A DNA stretch of 64,000 nucleotides from DASWJZ01 sp963792885 (GTDB taxonomy: Bacteria; Pseudomonadota; Alphaproteobacteria; Rhizobiales; Afifellaceae). The notes under the pieces were generated by a model. The model was not told the origin of the DNA and did not search any database. It saw only the letters and a program-made list of their open reading frames with translations. This document shows, one piece after another, positions 35,369 through 46,061 of this stretch. The position numbers were made by a program, and so were the translations under genes. The stretch covers positions 1 to 64,000 of the forward strand of contig CAWBXX010000007.1 of NCBI GenBank assembly GCA_963792885.1. Reading direction: 5' to 3'. Positions within the stretch are counted from its first letter, which is position 1. Every line of letters starts with the position of its first letter.

Positions 35369-37815
35369 TCAGGCGCTTGCGCGCGTCAGCCGGCCGCCGC
35401 CGCCGGCTTCGGCATTCGTGGCTTCGACATGCGCGCGGAAATTCTCTTCCGGCATCGGCCTGCCGAAGAGATAGCCCTGGAACCTGCGGCAGCCGAACTG
35501 CCGCAGCAGGATCGTCTGCAGCTCGGTCTCGACGCCTTCGGCGATGACGGCAACCTTCAGGCTGCGGGCCATGTTCATGATGGTTTGCACGAGCTCGCGA
35601 TCGTTCTCGTCGCTCTCGATGTCGCGCACGAAGGAGCGGTCGATCTTCAGCGTGTCGATCGGCAGCCGCTTCAGATAGGAGAGTGACGAATAGCCGGTGC
35701 CAAAATCGTCGAGAGCGAAATCGAGCCCGAGCCCCTGCAGCCGCTGCATCACGGCGGTCACCGCGTCGATGTCAGAAAGCATGACGTGCTCGGTGAGCTC
35801 CAGCGTGAGGCGGTCGGCCCGCGCGCCCGATTCGGTCAACGCATCCTCCACGATCTCGGCGAACTCCATCCGGTGCATCTCGTGCGCGCTGACGTTGACG
35901 GCAAGCTTGAGCTCGCTCGTCCGGGGATCGCTCTCCCACTCCTTCAACGTCGCGCAGGCGGCTCTCAGCACCCATTTGTCGATAGAGCCGATCAGCCCGC
36001 TGCGCTCGGCGAGCGGAATGAACTCGCCGGCAGAGATCAGGCCGCGCGTCGGATGGTTCCATCGCAGAAGCGCCTCGGCGGACAGGCAACGCCCGGACGC
36101 GTCGACGATCGGCTGGTAATAGAGAACGAGATCGCCTTCCCTGTGCGGCGCGCGGCGCAGCTCGGACGTCAGGGCAAGTCGGTCGGCGGCGGCGATTTGC
36201 ATCGCCTCTTCAAAGAAGCGCAAGGTTCCGCGCCCCGCACCCTTTGCTTCGTACATCGCGAGATCGGCGCGCCTCAGAACGTCGTCGAACTCCTGGTCGG
36301 CCTCGGAGAGCAGGACGGCGCCGATGCTGGCGGTCGTTTGGAAGGTCTCCTCCCCGAAGTGAAACGGTTGGTCGATGGCGGAAAGCAGCCGATGCCCCAC
36401 GGCACGGACCGTCGCCTCTGCGTCCTTGGCGGTGCCGCTTAGCCCATTGAGAAGCACGACAAACTCGTCGCCGCCGAGGCGCGATACGAAGTCGGCGGAG
36501 TCGAGGCAGTCGCAGATGCGCTTGGCGACTTCCAACAAGAGCAGGTCGCCGACATGGTGGCCCTTGGTGTCGTTCAGCACCTTGAAATGGTCGAGGTCGA
36601 CGAAGAGCAGAGCGGAATTGGCTCCCTGCAATTCGCCCAGCGCTTGCTGCAGGCGTTCGCGGAGCAGGATGCGGTTCGGCAGATGCGTCAGCGTGTCGAA
36701 ATATGCGAGCTCGTGAACCTTCGCCTCGGACCGTTTCTTGTCGGAGATGTCGACCAGGTAGCCATGCCAGAGCGTGGAACCGTCCGGCTTGGCGCTCCGG
36801 TACGGAATGTCCCAGCACCCATTTCTCGGTCCCGTCCTTGAGGCGGAGTCGGTGCTCCTGCTGGAACGGCGTCAGCGTGTCGCGCGAATGCACGATCGAC
36901 TGCTCGATGCGATGGTAGTCGTCGGGGTGCAACAGGTTGCGGAATGGGGTGGAATCTTCGGCGACATCCTCCGGGTGAATGCCGCAAAGATTGTAGATAC
37001 CGCTGCTGGCATAGGGCATGGAGAATGTGCCATCCGGTCGGTACCGCAGCTGCAGCAGAAACCCCGACATGATCGACGTGATCTTGCTGTAGCGATCCTG
37101 GATATCGAGTTGGCGGATGGTCTCGGTGACCTCGCGCACGGTGCCGTCGTAGTAGAGCGGCTCGCGAGTTCTTCTCGTCGCGTACCAGGCGCACATTCTC
37201 CTCGATCCAGATGCGCTCGCGCGTCTTATGGCGGTAAACCTCCGAGACGATGTTCGTCACTTGGCCGTGCTCGAGCACCATCTGGTGGATCTCGGCGCGA
37301 CGGTTCGGATCGACGTACCATTCGTTTGCGATGTCGGTGCAATTGCGGATGAACTCAGCCTCGTTTGCGTAACCGTTCAGCCTGACGAGCGCCGGATTGG
37401 CGCTGATCATCCGTCCGTCGAGCGTCGACCGGAACACGCCGTCGCTGATGCTCTCGTAGAGATGTTGGAGACTGGCCTCGGAACGCCGAGCGTCGACAAG
37501 GGCCCGATGGCGCTCGTATGCGAGGACCGCAAGGCCGAGCGCTGTCGCTGTGCTAACGGCGGTGAGCCATGCATAGACCGAAGTCGCGTCCGGCGCGCTC
37601 TGCGGGCTCCAGAAGAGAAAGGAGAGGACGACGCCGGCCGCCAGAAACAGGGCGACGGCGGCCGCGCTGACCGCGATAACCCAGCCTTGTATCCGTCGCG
37701 GCCGCTCGGACCCGCGCCGCAGGCCCTCGGCAAGCCGGCGCACAGCTAAGCCCGGCCGTGGAGAGTGACCTTCCGGTCTCCCCTCGGGTAGCTCCGTAGT
37801 CCCGTGGGCAAACAT
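35369..37815 (-). CDS. Membrane PAS-GGDEF-EAL cyclic-di-GMP protein (frameshifted)
   Basis: About 815 residues across breaks near 37165 and 36815. Two membrane segments come first (VIAVSAAAVALFLAAGVVLS and AWLTAVSTATALGLAVLAY), then two PAS-type domains (LYESISDGVFRSTLDGRMIS; MPYASSGIYNLCGIHPEDVA), GGDEF (ALLFVDLDHFKVLNDTKGHH, intact RLGGDEFVV) and EAL (AEALLRWNHP, DDFGTGYSSLSYLKRLP, AEGVETE). Both active sites are whole, so it could make and break c-di-GMP. No canonical RxxD inhibitory site precedes GGDEF. Input is unknown. It stands alone. Confidence 0.85.
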
Positions 37816-38056
37816 TGCGGCTCCATCCTGACCGCAAAATCGAAAACAGAGACTTAAAGTAGTTGGCCGTGCAATCCAGATGTGTGCGCCGCACTACTAC
37901 CACCGCATCGTGTAGGCAGGCGCGTTTCCCGCAGGGATCGCAGGCCGGGGGCAGGCACGGCGTCGCCGGTCCCGCGCCTACGCACGTGCCGAGAGAACAA
38001 CAGAAGATACAACCATAGAGAGCATACGCGTACGCTGGCCTGGAGGGAGGGCGGTG

Positions 38057-38905
38057 CTATCCGCCGCCCGATAGGCCGCCGAAGGTGAAGGCGATGCCCA
38101 ACCCGGCGGCGAGCGCAAGGAAGGACAGCGCCGTCATGACCGCGAGCGGAGGGTGAATCGCGTGCCGCGCCTCGGCCTCGCGGCCGTGCTCCATGCCGCC
38201 CTTCACCATCCCGCTCATCGCCATCTCGCCCACGTCCATTTTCAAAGAGGCGGAAGGTCGCACAGTCATCATGCCGTGCTTCAGGTGGCTGGCGACCAGC
38301 CACCAGTTCATCGGATAGGCGGCGACGAAGCCGACCATCAAGGCGATCGACATTCGGAACCAGAAGAGCGGCTGCATCGGCTCGTGCGCCTCGGGCACGC
38401 CCCTCCAGGCGAGGGTTGAGACGACGATCATGCCGCCCATCAGGCAGTTCATCGACAGGAGCTCAGACATGAAGGTCGAGCGCAGCGAGCGGGGATAGGA
38501 GCCGCCCGCCATGCTGCGCATGAACAGCGCCTGGAAGATCGTCCAACCAAAACCGAAGCCGAGCGCATATTCGAGCACAAGATCTGCGAGGCGCGGCAGG
38601 GCGATCAGCGAGCCGATCACCGCACCGGCAAGGATGCCGACACCGTCGCCGGCTACGCAGTGCATCGTGGAGCCGAGGACTTGCCGCCAGCGGACGGCGA
38701 CATATTGCTCATGCAGGCCCGGCAGTGGCTCGCGGCAGCCGAGCACGTAAAGAAAGGCGCCGAACGGCCCGGAATAGAGCGTCAACAGCACGAAGCCCCA
38801 CTTCATCACCGGGCTCTCGGGCGTCGTCCTGATGTCGATTGCCACAAACACAACCGACAGCGCGGTCAGCCCGAACCAGAGAAGCATTACGCCGTCGATA
38901 ATCAT
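38057..38905 (-). CDS. DUF4396 membrane protein
   Basis: A protein of 282 residues with about seven membrane segments. The start MIIDGVMLLWFGLTALSVVF is chosen over longer readings that lose membrane character. It has GPFGAFLYVLGCREPLPGLH, TMHCVAGDGVGILAGAVIGS, SMNCLMGGMIVVS and YPMNWWLVASHLKHGMM, all typical of DUF4396. Methionine, histidine and cysteine residues in the membrane hint at a metal role, but the family has no known function. Confidence 0.8.
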   Translation of the reverse strand: MIIDGVMLLWFGLTALSVVFVAIDIRTTPESPVMKWGFVLLTLYSGPFGAFLYVLGCREPLPGLHEQYVAVRWRQVLGSTMHCVAGDGVGILAGAVIGSLIALPRLADLVLEYALGFGFGWTIFQALFMRSMAGGSYPRSLRSTFMSELLSMNCLMGGMIVVSTLAWRGVPEAHEPMQPLFWFRMSIALMVGFVAAYPMNWWLVASHLKHGMMTVRPSASLKMDVGEMAMSGMVKGGMEHGREAEARHAIHPPLAVMTALSFLALAAGLGIAFTFGGLSGGG

Positions 38906-39040
38906 GTTTCCTGCGGCTGCCTTGTTCGCGTTTCCCTTACCGCGCGGCCTATCGGCGAGGGCCGCACGTTGAAAGCGCTGACCTGACGGGAGATGATGCC
39001 GCATAGTGATTGCGAGGACGTTAGCTGCTGGGAGTGAGGC

Positions 39041-39412
39041 ATGATTTCTCAATCGGTCGGAGCGTGCCCATCGCGAGCCATGTCCCGCGTGCGCGCCACG
39101 GCGGGATGGGCGATGCTCGCCTCCGTCTGCGTCGTCACCGGCGCGATCGCCGATGAGCCGATCAGTAAGGTCAAATATGCCTGCGCGGGCGGCAAGAGCA
39201 TCGAGGCGACCTACTACCCCGAGAAGGTCGACCTGGTGCTGAGCGATGGGCGCACGATGACGCTTCCGCAGACCGTATCGGGTTCGGGCATCCGCTACGC
39301 CAATGCCGACGAGTCCATCGTCTTCTGGAGCAAAGGCAACACCGCCTTCGCCACCGAAAGCGACCCGAACACGCCGACCTTCGCTGACTGCGTGGAGCAG
39401 CCGAAGAGCTAG
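39041..39412 (+). CDS. MliC-family lysozyme-inhibitor-like protein
   Basis: A protein of 123 residues, or 110 if started at the internal Met at 39080. The first Met has a good ribosome site (GGGAGTGAGG). A signal peptide ends TGAIADEP. The mature part matches MliC/PliC: VKYACAGGKSIEATYYPEKV, VLSDGRTMTLPQTVSGSGIR and ESIVFWSKGNTAFATE, with two cysteines for a disulfide. MliC proteins inhibit C-type lysozyme and protect peptidoglycan. No lipobox is seen, so it is soluble in the periplasm. Confidence 0.8.
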   Translation: MISQSVGACPSRAMSRVRATAGWAMLASVCVVTGAIADEPISKVKYACAGGKSIEATYYPEKVDLVLSDGRTMTLPQTVSGSGIRYANADESIVFWSKGNTAFATESDPNTPTFADCVEQPKS

Positions 39413-39415
39413 CCC

Positions 39416-39469
39416 GGGCAGGCTGTCCACCTCCTGATCCGGAGCCTGCCCCTGACATGGCATGTCAGG
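39416..39469. terminator. Double hairpin after the MliC-like gene
   Basis: Two inverted repeats in a row: GGGCAGGCT with AGCCTGCCC (18-base loop), then CCTGACATG with CATGTCAGG (one-base centre). They lie between the MliC stop and uvrB. A terminator or mRNA-stability element is possible. Confidence 0.4.
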
Positions 39470-39532
39470 AGGCCGCGTCGCGGCGAGGGCGGCGGTCTCG
39501 CCAATCGCCGTTCGATCACCCATATTCGCGAC

Positions 39533-42345
39533 ATGCCGCCACGCAAGAAATCCGGATTCGGCGAAGCGCCGCAGGCGCCGCTTGAGGGCGCGCCGCTGAC
39601 CGGGCCAATTTCGTCCTGGGCGGACGAGATTGCGGAGGCGGGCGCTGCGAAGGAGAAGCCGAAGCGCCGCGCAAAGGGGCGCGGGGACCCGACCCTTTCC
39701 GACCGCTCGATCCCGCTCGAGCCCACGGCGCGCCGCGACGAAGACAAGCCGCTGAAAACGGCACGCGGAACGTCGATGGGCGGGCGCGCCACGGCTCGCG
39801 AGCGCGCCGGTGCCGGGCTGATGCCGGTTTCAGGGCTCGACGTGACACTGGAGGATGCGGAATCGCGCCCGCAAGGCGCGCGTGACCGCGACGGTGGAAG
39901 TCGCTCTCGCGGCTTATCGAGGAGGGCCGGCCGGAGTTCCGCGACAAGACCTGGGTTCCGCACCGCCCGCCGCGGCCGGAGAAGAGCGAAGGCGGCGTTC
40001 CGCTCAGGATCGTCTCCGACTTCGAGCCGAAGGGCGACCAGCCGGCCGCGATCGACGAACTCGTGCAAGGCATCTCCGACGCCGGCGAGCACACCCAGGT
40101 TCTGCTCGGCGTTACCGGCAGCGGAAAGACCTTCACCATGGCCAAGGTGATCGAGGCGACGCAGCGCCCGGCGCTGGTCCTCGCGCCGAACAAGACGCTC
40201 GCCGCGCAGCTATACGGCGAGTTCAAATCGTTCTTTCCGGAGAACGCGGTCGAATACTTCGTCTCTTACTACGATTACTATCAACCCGAAGCTTACGTCC
40301 CGCGCACCGACACCTACATAGAGAAGGAAAGCTCCATCAACGAGCAGATCGACCGCATGCGCCACTCGGCGACGCGCACGCTGCTCGAGCGCGACGACGC
40401 GGTAATTGTTGCTTCTGTTTCATGTATTTACGGCATCGGGTCGGTCGAGACCTATACCGCGATGACCTTCGGCCTGGAGGTCGGACTTGCCATCGACCTG
40501 CGCCAAGTGGTCGCCGACCTGGTGGCGCTGCAATACAAGCGCCTCGACATGAACTTCGTGCGCGGCTCGTTCCGCCTGCGCGGCGACACGCTGGAGCTTT
40601 TCCCCGCGCACTTGGAGGACCGCGCCTGGCGCGTCTCCTTCTTCGGCGACGAGATCGAATTGATCCAGGAGTTCGATCCGCTGACCGGACAGAAGACCGG
40701 CGACCTGAAGAGCGTGAAGATCTACGCCAACTCGCACTACGTGACGCCGAAGCCGACGCTCGCGCAGGCCGTAAAAAGCATCCGCGAGGAGCTGAAGATG
40801 GCGGCTCGAAGAGCTCGACAAGGCCGGGCGGCTGCTCGAAGCGCAGCGGCTCGCGCAGCGCTGCCAGTTCGATATCGAGATGATCGAGGCGACAGGAAGC
40901 TGCGCCGGCATCGAGAACTATTCGCGCTATCTGACCGGCCGCAAGCCGGGCGAGCCGCCGCCGACGCTCTTCGAATATCTGCCCGACAACGCGCTCGTCT
41001 TCGTCGACGAGAGCCACGTGACGATCCCGCAGATCGGCGGCATGTATCGCGGCGACTTCCGCCGCAAGGCGACGCTCGCCGAATACGGCTTCCGCCTGCC
41101 GTCCTGCATGGACAATCGGCCGCTCCGCTTCGAGGAATGGGACTTGATGCGGCCGCAGACGGTCTGCGTCTCGGCGACGCCGGGCGGCTGGGAGCTGAAC
41201 CGCACCGGAGGTATCTTCGCCGAGCAGGTGATCCGCCCGACGGGATTGATCGACCCGCCCGTCGAGATCCGCCCGGCCAAGAGCCAGGTCGACGACCTTC
41301 TCGGCGAGGTGCGCGAGGTGGCGAAGGCGGGCTACCGCTCGCTGGTCACCACGCTCACCAAGCGCATGGCCGAGGATTTGACCGAGTATCTGCACGAGCA
41401 GGGCGTGCGCGTGCGCTACATGCATTCCGACGTGGAGACGCTGGAGCGGATCGAGATCATCCGCGATCTGCGCCTCGGCGCCTTCGACGTGCTCGTTGGC
41501 ATCAACCTCTTGCGCGAGGGGCTCGACATCCCCGAATGCGCGCTTGTCGCGATCCTCGACGCCGACAAGGAGGGCTTTTTGCGCTCCGAGACGTCGCTGA
41601 TCCAGACGATCGGCCGCGCCGCGCGCAACGTCGACGGCAAGGTGATCCTCTACGCCGATCACATCACCGGCTCGATGGAGCGCGCGATGGCAGAGACGGA
41701 GCGGCGGCGCGAGAAGCAGGTCGAATACAACGTCGCGAACGGCATCACGCCGGAGTCGATCAAGAGCGCGATCCACGACATTCTCGACTCGGTCTACGAG
41801 CGCGACCACGTGCGCGTCGATACCGGCCTCGCCGACGAGGGCATGATCGGCCACAATTTCGAAGCGCACATGGCCGATTTGCAGAAGCGCATGCTCGAAG
41901 CCGCCGGCAATCTCGAGTTCGAGGAGGCGGGACGGCTGCGCGACGAGATCAAGCGCCTGCGCGAGACCGAGCTTGCGATCGCGGACGACCCGCTCGCGCG
42001 GCAGAGCGAGATCGAAGGAAGGGCCGGCGCGTTCTCAGGCGGCGGCCGGCCCGGCGCGCCGAAGGGGCGGCGAGGCGGCCTCGCCGGCACGCGAGGGGGC
42101 GTCGGGCAGGCCGCATCTCCGGCCCCGCCGGCCTCTCTCCGCGCTCCATGGCGCGGAAAAACACGCTCGACGAGATGACCGTGGGGCGGACGGAGAAGCC
42201 GCTCGGCGGCCCGCGCCCGGCCAAGCTGGAAGACGCGCCAGGCGCGACATCGCGGGAAAGAATCGGCACTGGGTCCTACGAAGACCCGCAGGAAGAGCGC
42301 CGCCGCAAGGGCCGTTCGAAAAAGAGCGGCCGGCCAGGCCGGTAG
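39533..42345 (+). CDS. uvrB: Excinuclease ABC subunit B (frameshifted)
   Basis: About 935 residues when joined across breaks near 39875, 39900, 40798 and 42095. A 150-residue N-terminal extension (MPPRKKSGFGEAPQAPLEGA) is usual for rhizobial UvrB. The helicase core has VTGSGKTFTMAKVIE (Walker A), SYYDYYQPEAYVP (beta-hairpin), ALVFVDESHVTIPQ (Walker B), VGINLLREGLDIPECALVAI and QTIGRAARN. The UVR domain is DLQKRMLEAAGNLEFEEAGR. UvrB binds damaged DNA with UvrA and UvrC in nucleotide excision repair. One break is a clear extra A at about 40798 inside LKWRLEE. The gene is too conserved to be dead, so sequence errors are likely. Confidence 0.9.
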
Positions 42346-42481
42346 GAGTGAGCTGACGACGTGCACTCGTCGCATTGGCACTGAAGCGAGGGAAGGGTGC
42401 ATCTGGCGCCGTCCATTTACCGGCGCCCGCTATCGACACCTATGCGGATATTCGTCCGCTGCGGTCTGAAATCCGAGATGC

Positions 42482-42507
42482 GCCGATTTCGTTGAAGAAG
42501 TCGGTGT
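42482..42507. repeat. Left inverted repeat of the IS1182-type element
   Basis: Reads GCCGATTTCGTTGAAGAAGT then CGGTGT. It matches the right end at 20 of 26 positions or so by eye. Confidence 0.65.
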
Positions 42508-42559
42508 AAAGAGTGGCGCGGATGGGGAGCGAACGCTGATGAGAGCGGCCGCCGCCGCT

Positions 42560-43921
42560 TTATGCCGGCTGCGATGCCGGCATCGGGATGAGCTTGGCAA
42601 GCTTCCTGAGGTTCTGGGCGGTTGCTGCGAGGTGGAACTCGTCACGCGCACCGTTTGGGCCGCGTAATCGGAGCCTGTCGAGACGCAGGATGCGCTTGAG
42701 ATGGGCGAAGAGCATCTCGATCTTCTTTCGCTGGCGCCGTGAGGTCAGGCCTTCCTCGCTTTTGGCGATGTCGCGGGCCATGTCCCGGGCTCCCTCGTGG
42801 ATCGACCGCGGCACCTTGCGCGCCGGCGCCTTCGGACAGCAGCGCGGTTTGAGTTCGCAGGCATCACAATCGTGCTTGCTGGCGTGATAGAGCAGTGTCG
42901 CGCCGTCATTGACCAGCGTCCCGGTGCAGGTGAGCCTCTTGCCAGCAGGACAGACATAGACGTCGCTCCGGTGATCGTAGGTGAAGTCCTCGCGTTCGAA
43001 TGTCCCGTCGGTTCTCGCCGACTTGTCGAAGACAGGAATGTGCGGCTCGATCCCGCGCTCGTAGACAAGCCACCCGAGCATCTCGGCCGAGCCGTAGGCG
43101 CTGTCGGCGGCAAGCCGTTCCGGGTAGAGCCCGAAGCGCTCTTCGGTGCGCTCGATCATGGTGCGTGCCGCACCGACTTCCGCCTGCCTGATCGCGCGGC
43201 TTGCCTCGACATCGACGATGATGGCGTGGTCGAGATCGATCAGGTAGTTCGTGGCGTAGGCGAAGAACGCATGTCCCTTGAGGGCGCCTGTCCATTGCGC
43301 CGCCGGGTCCGATCGGGAGATGAACTTCGGCTGGGTCTGGCTGGCTGCGCCCCAGGCTGCCTCATCAAGCGTATCGAGATACTCTCGGACCGATCGGCGC
43401 GTGAGCGCCATCGCTTCCCAGTCGACGTCTTCCGAGGCTTCGGCGGAGCGCTGCTTGTTGGCATCGGCTTTGATCAGGCTGGCATCGACGGCGAAGCCTT
43501 CGCCACCGACAAGGCCCTCCGCCATGCAGCGCCGCACGACCGTCTCGAACACCTTCCGCAAGAGGTCGCTCTCCCGGAAGCGACCGTGTCGGTTCTTCGA
43601 GAAGGTCGAATGGTCGGGAACGTCAACCTGCAGACCGAGACGGCAGAACCAACGATAAGCGAGGTTCAGGTGCACCTCCTCGCACAGGCGTCGCTCGGAG
43701 CGGATGCCGAAGCAGTAGCCGACGATCAGCATCCGCATCATCAGCTCGGGGTCGACCGACGGGCGCCCCATGGAGCTGTAGAACGGTGCCAGCTCCCGCC
43801 GCACCTCCGATAGATCGACGAAGCGGTCGATCGACCTCAGGAGGTGGTCGCCCGGCACATGCGCATCGAGCGAGAACTCGTAGAACAGAGCACCCTGTTC
43901 GACTTGCGGCGGTCCCATCAT
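42560..43921 (-). CDS. IS1182-family transposase
   Basis: A protein of 453 residues, intact. It begins MMGPPQVEQGALFYEFSLDA and has the DUF772-type N-terminal domain (RRLCEEVHLNLAYRWFCRLG) and the catalytic DDE core: FAVDASLIKADANKQRS, YPERLAADSAYGSAEMLGWL and the Glu in RRQRKKIEMLFAHLKRIL. The end is HLAATAQNLRKLAKLIP. These are typical of IS1182 in the IS4/IS5-like group. The gene fills most of the element, so it is likely active or recently so. Confidence 0.9.
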   Translation of the reverse strand: MMGPPQVEQGALFYEFSLDAHVPGDHLLRSIDRFVDLSEVRRELAPFYSSMGRPSVDPELMMRMLIVGYCFGIRSERRLCEEVHLNLAYRWFCRLGLQVDVPDHSTFSKNRHGRFRESDLLRKVFETVVRRCMAEGLVGGEGFAVDASLIKADANKQRSAEASEDVDWEAMALTRRSVREYLDTLDEAAWGAASQTQPKFISRSDPAAQWTGALKGHAFFAYATNYLIDLDHAIIVDVEASRAIRQAEVGAARTMIERTEERFGLYPERLAADSAYGSAEMLGWLVYERGIEPHIPVFDKSARTDGTFEREDFTYDHRSDVYVCPAGKRLTCTGTLVNDGATLLYHASKHDCDACELKPRCCPKAPARKVPRSIHEGARDMARDIAKSEEGLTSRRQRKKIEMLFAHLKRILRLDRLRLRGPNGARDEFHLAATAQNLRKLAKLIPMPASQPA

Positions 43922-43976
43922 CAACTCAGCTCCTGCTCCTCCGCAGGACTGAATCAGCGAACCCCCGTCGCCTCAA

Positions 43977-44002
43977 CCACCGACTTTTTCAACAAATCCG
44001 CC
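43977..44002. repeat. Right inverted repeat of the IS1182-type element
   Basis: Reads CCACCGACTTTTTCAACAAA then TCCGCC, the reverse complement of the left end with a few changes. Confidence 0.65.
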
Positions 44003-44070
44003 AGTTGCCGACATAGTCCAAGCGAAGCCGTTTCACTTGGATTTCTCCACCGCGCCGGTAGACTTCCTGC

Positions 44071-45861
44071 ATGCCAGTAGGGGTCCAGCGCCGACTTGCG
44101 GCGATCGTTGCAGCCGACGTCGTCGGCTACTCCCAACTCATGGGGGGAGATGAGACCGGCACGCTTTCGACGCTGCGCGCCCATCGGTCGGAGTTAATTG
44201 ATCCGCTGATCGCCAGGTACCTGTGGCCGCATTGTCAAGACCACTGGCGACGGGCTGCTGCTAGAGTTCCCGTCCGTAGTCGCTGCAGTGGAATGCGCCG
44301 TTGCTATCCAAACGGGGCTCGGCGAACGCAACCAAGCGATCTCCGACGAGAAGATGATCCGCCTGCGCATTGGCGTGCATGTCGGCGACATCATCGTCGA
44401 GGGCGACGACATTCTTGGCGACGGCGTCAACATCGCAGCCCGCATTGAACCGCTCGCCGAGCCAGAAGGTATCTGCCTTTCCGACGACGCCTACCGGCAG
44501 GTCCGTGATCGGCTCGAGATTGCATGGGAGGACGCCGGCAAGCACAACGCTAAGAACATCGCCCGGCCGATCCACATATGGCGTTGGCTAAGAGACAAGC
44601 CGGTCGCACCAGCTTCCGCCCCCATCGCGACAAAGCCTCTGAACCTAGCAAAGCCCTCGATTGCAAACGAAGCTCCGGCGAAGCCCTTCGTTGCGGTTCT
44701 GCCGTTCAAGAACTTGTCGGGCGACCCCGATCAGAAATATTTCGCTGATGGTATCGCGGACGACATCGTCATAGGGCTATCGAAGAACCCCGGTTTTTTT
44801 GTCATTTCCCAAGATTTCGACATTCGCGGAACGGGCGGCCCCGCTGAGCGCTATCCACGCCAAGGAAGCCTTTGGCGCCGACTTCGCGCTCGAGGGAAGC
44901 GTCCGCAAGGCTGGCGATCGCACCCGGGTAACCGCCCAGCTTACCGATACCTCGTCAGGGAGTCAGATCTGGGCGGAGCGGTACGATCGGGACCTTGAGG
45001 ACGTGTTCGCGCTGGAGGACGAAATCGTCGGCTCGATCCTTCATGCCCTCGGCGCTGCGGACGGCGTCATTGAGGAGACAACGCGCCGTCGCGTATGGGC
45101 ATCCGGCTCGCTGGCCTGGTCGGCCTACGACAGCTACCTGCGGGGTCGGGATCGGTTTTACCAGCACGGAGATTCAGGCTTCCGGGAGGCCGAGGCTCTA
45201 TTCCGCCAGGCGATCGAGCAGGACGAAAAATTCGCGCCGGCCTATTCTGCGCTCGCGTGGCTCTATTTCGTTCAATTCAAGCTGTTTCGAACACACTCGT
45301 TTGATGAGATCCGAGGCAAGGCCCGCGAACTGGCATTGCAGGCGCTCCGGCTGGACAAGACGGAGTTTCGCGCACACTGGGTACTGGGCGGGCTGTTTCT
45401 CCACGAGGGCAGGCGCGCCCAATGTCTTGGCGAATTCGAAAAAGCGATCGCTATCAATCCTAATGACGCAAATCTGCTGGCTTGGTCAGCCGAAGCGCTG
45501 GTTTACTGTGGCGAGATCGACGAAGCACTGGAGCGCTGCGAGGCGGCAATTCGGCTAAACCCGAACTGCCCGGACTGGTACCACTGGGTCATGGCCTCAG
45601 CCCTCTTCCACATGGGACGATACGAGGACGCCCTTGCCAAGCTTGATCGGATGAGCGAGCCGGAGCATGCGGGCCGCCTCAAGGCGGCGACATATGCTCA
45701 CCTCGGTCGTAATCAGGAGGCGCAGCGCGAAGCGGCGAAGTTTATGAACCTCGTTCCAACGTTCTCGATTTCGCGATGGGCGAGCACCGAGTGCTACAAA
45801 GATTCCTGCCGAGTTACAGCGATACGTCGAAGGTCAGCGCCTGGCCGGACTGCCTGAATAG
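44071..45861 (+). CDS. Class III adenylate cyclase with TPR region, second copy (frameshifted)
   Basis: About 595 residues across breaks near 44220, 44830 and 45800. Start MPVGVQRRLAAIVAADVVGY. The cyclase has AADVVGYSQLMG, VKTTGDGLLLEF (Lys and Asp) and DILGDGVNIAARIEP (Asp), all set for ATP. A linker leads to PFVAVLPFKNLSGDPDQKYF and ADGIADDIVIGLSK. TPR units follow: EALFRQAIEQDEKFAPAYSA, ALQALRLDKTEFRAHWVLGG, CLGEFEKAIAINPNDANLLA. The end after the last break reads PAELQRYVEGQRLAGLPE. No membrane helix is evident, unlike the 0.9 kb copy. It lies directly after the IS element. Product should be cAMP. Confidence 0.8.
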
Positions 45862-46061
45862 CGACAAGGTACCTCCATGTTAGCGAAGCGGCTCGCGCCG
45901 TCACAAAATGTCCGTTGGTTCAGGTCCGGAAGTCTCGCTGATGCTCTCACACTCCGGCTGGGGCGGAGGCAGCGGAACTCACGGCGGCGCCCCGATCGAA
46001 GACAAATCCATATCAGCCGTCATATCATCGATCCGCCCTGTGGAAATTCGGGGGAATCACG

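Larger units (their letters stand above)
42482..44002 (-). mobile_element. Complete IS1182-type insertion sequence
   Basis: About 1.5 kb with imperfect inverted ends of 26 bases: left GCCGATTTCGTTGAAGAAGT..., right (minus) GGCGGATTTGTTGAAAAAGT.... It holds one intact transposase gene. I cannot fix a target-site duplication by eye. It sits between uvrB and the second cyclase gene. Confidence 0.75.

Noticed and set aside
39490..39532. Possible SOS box upstream of uvrB
   Set aside because: One GTTC is present, but no second GTTC at the 7-base spacing used in alphaproteobacteria.
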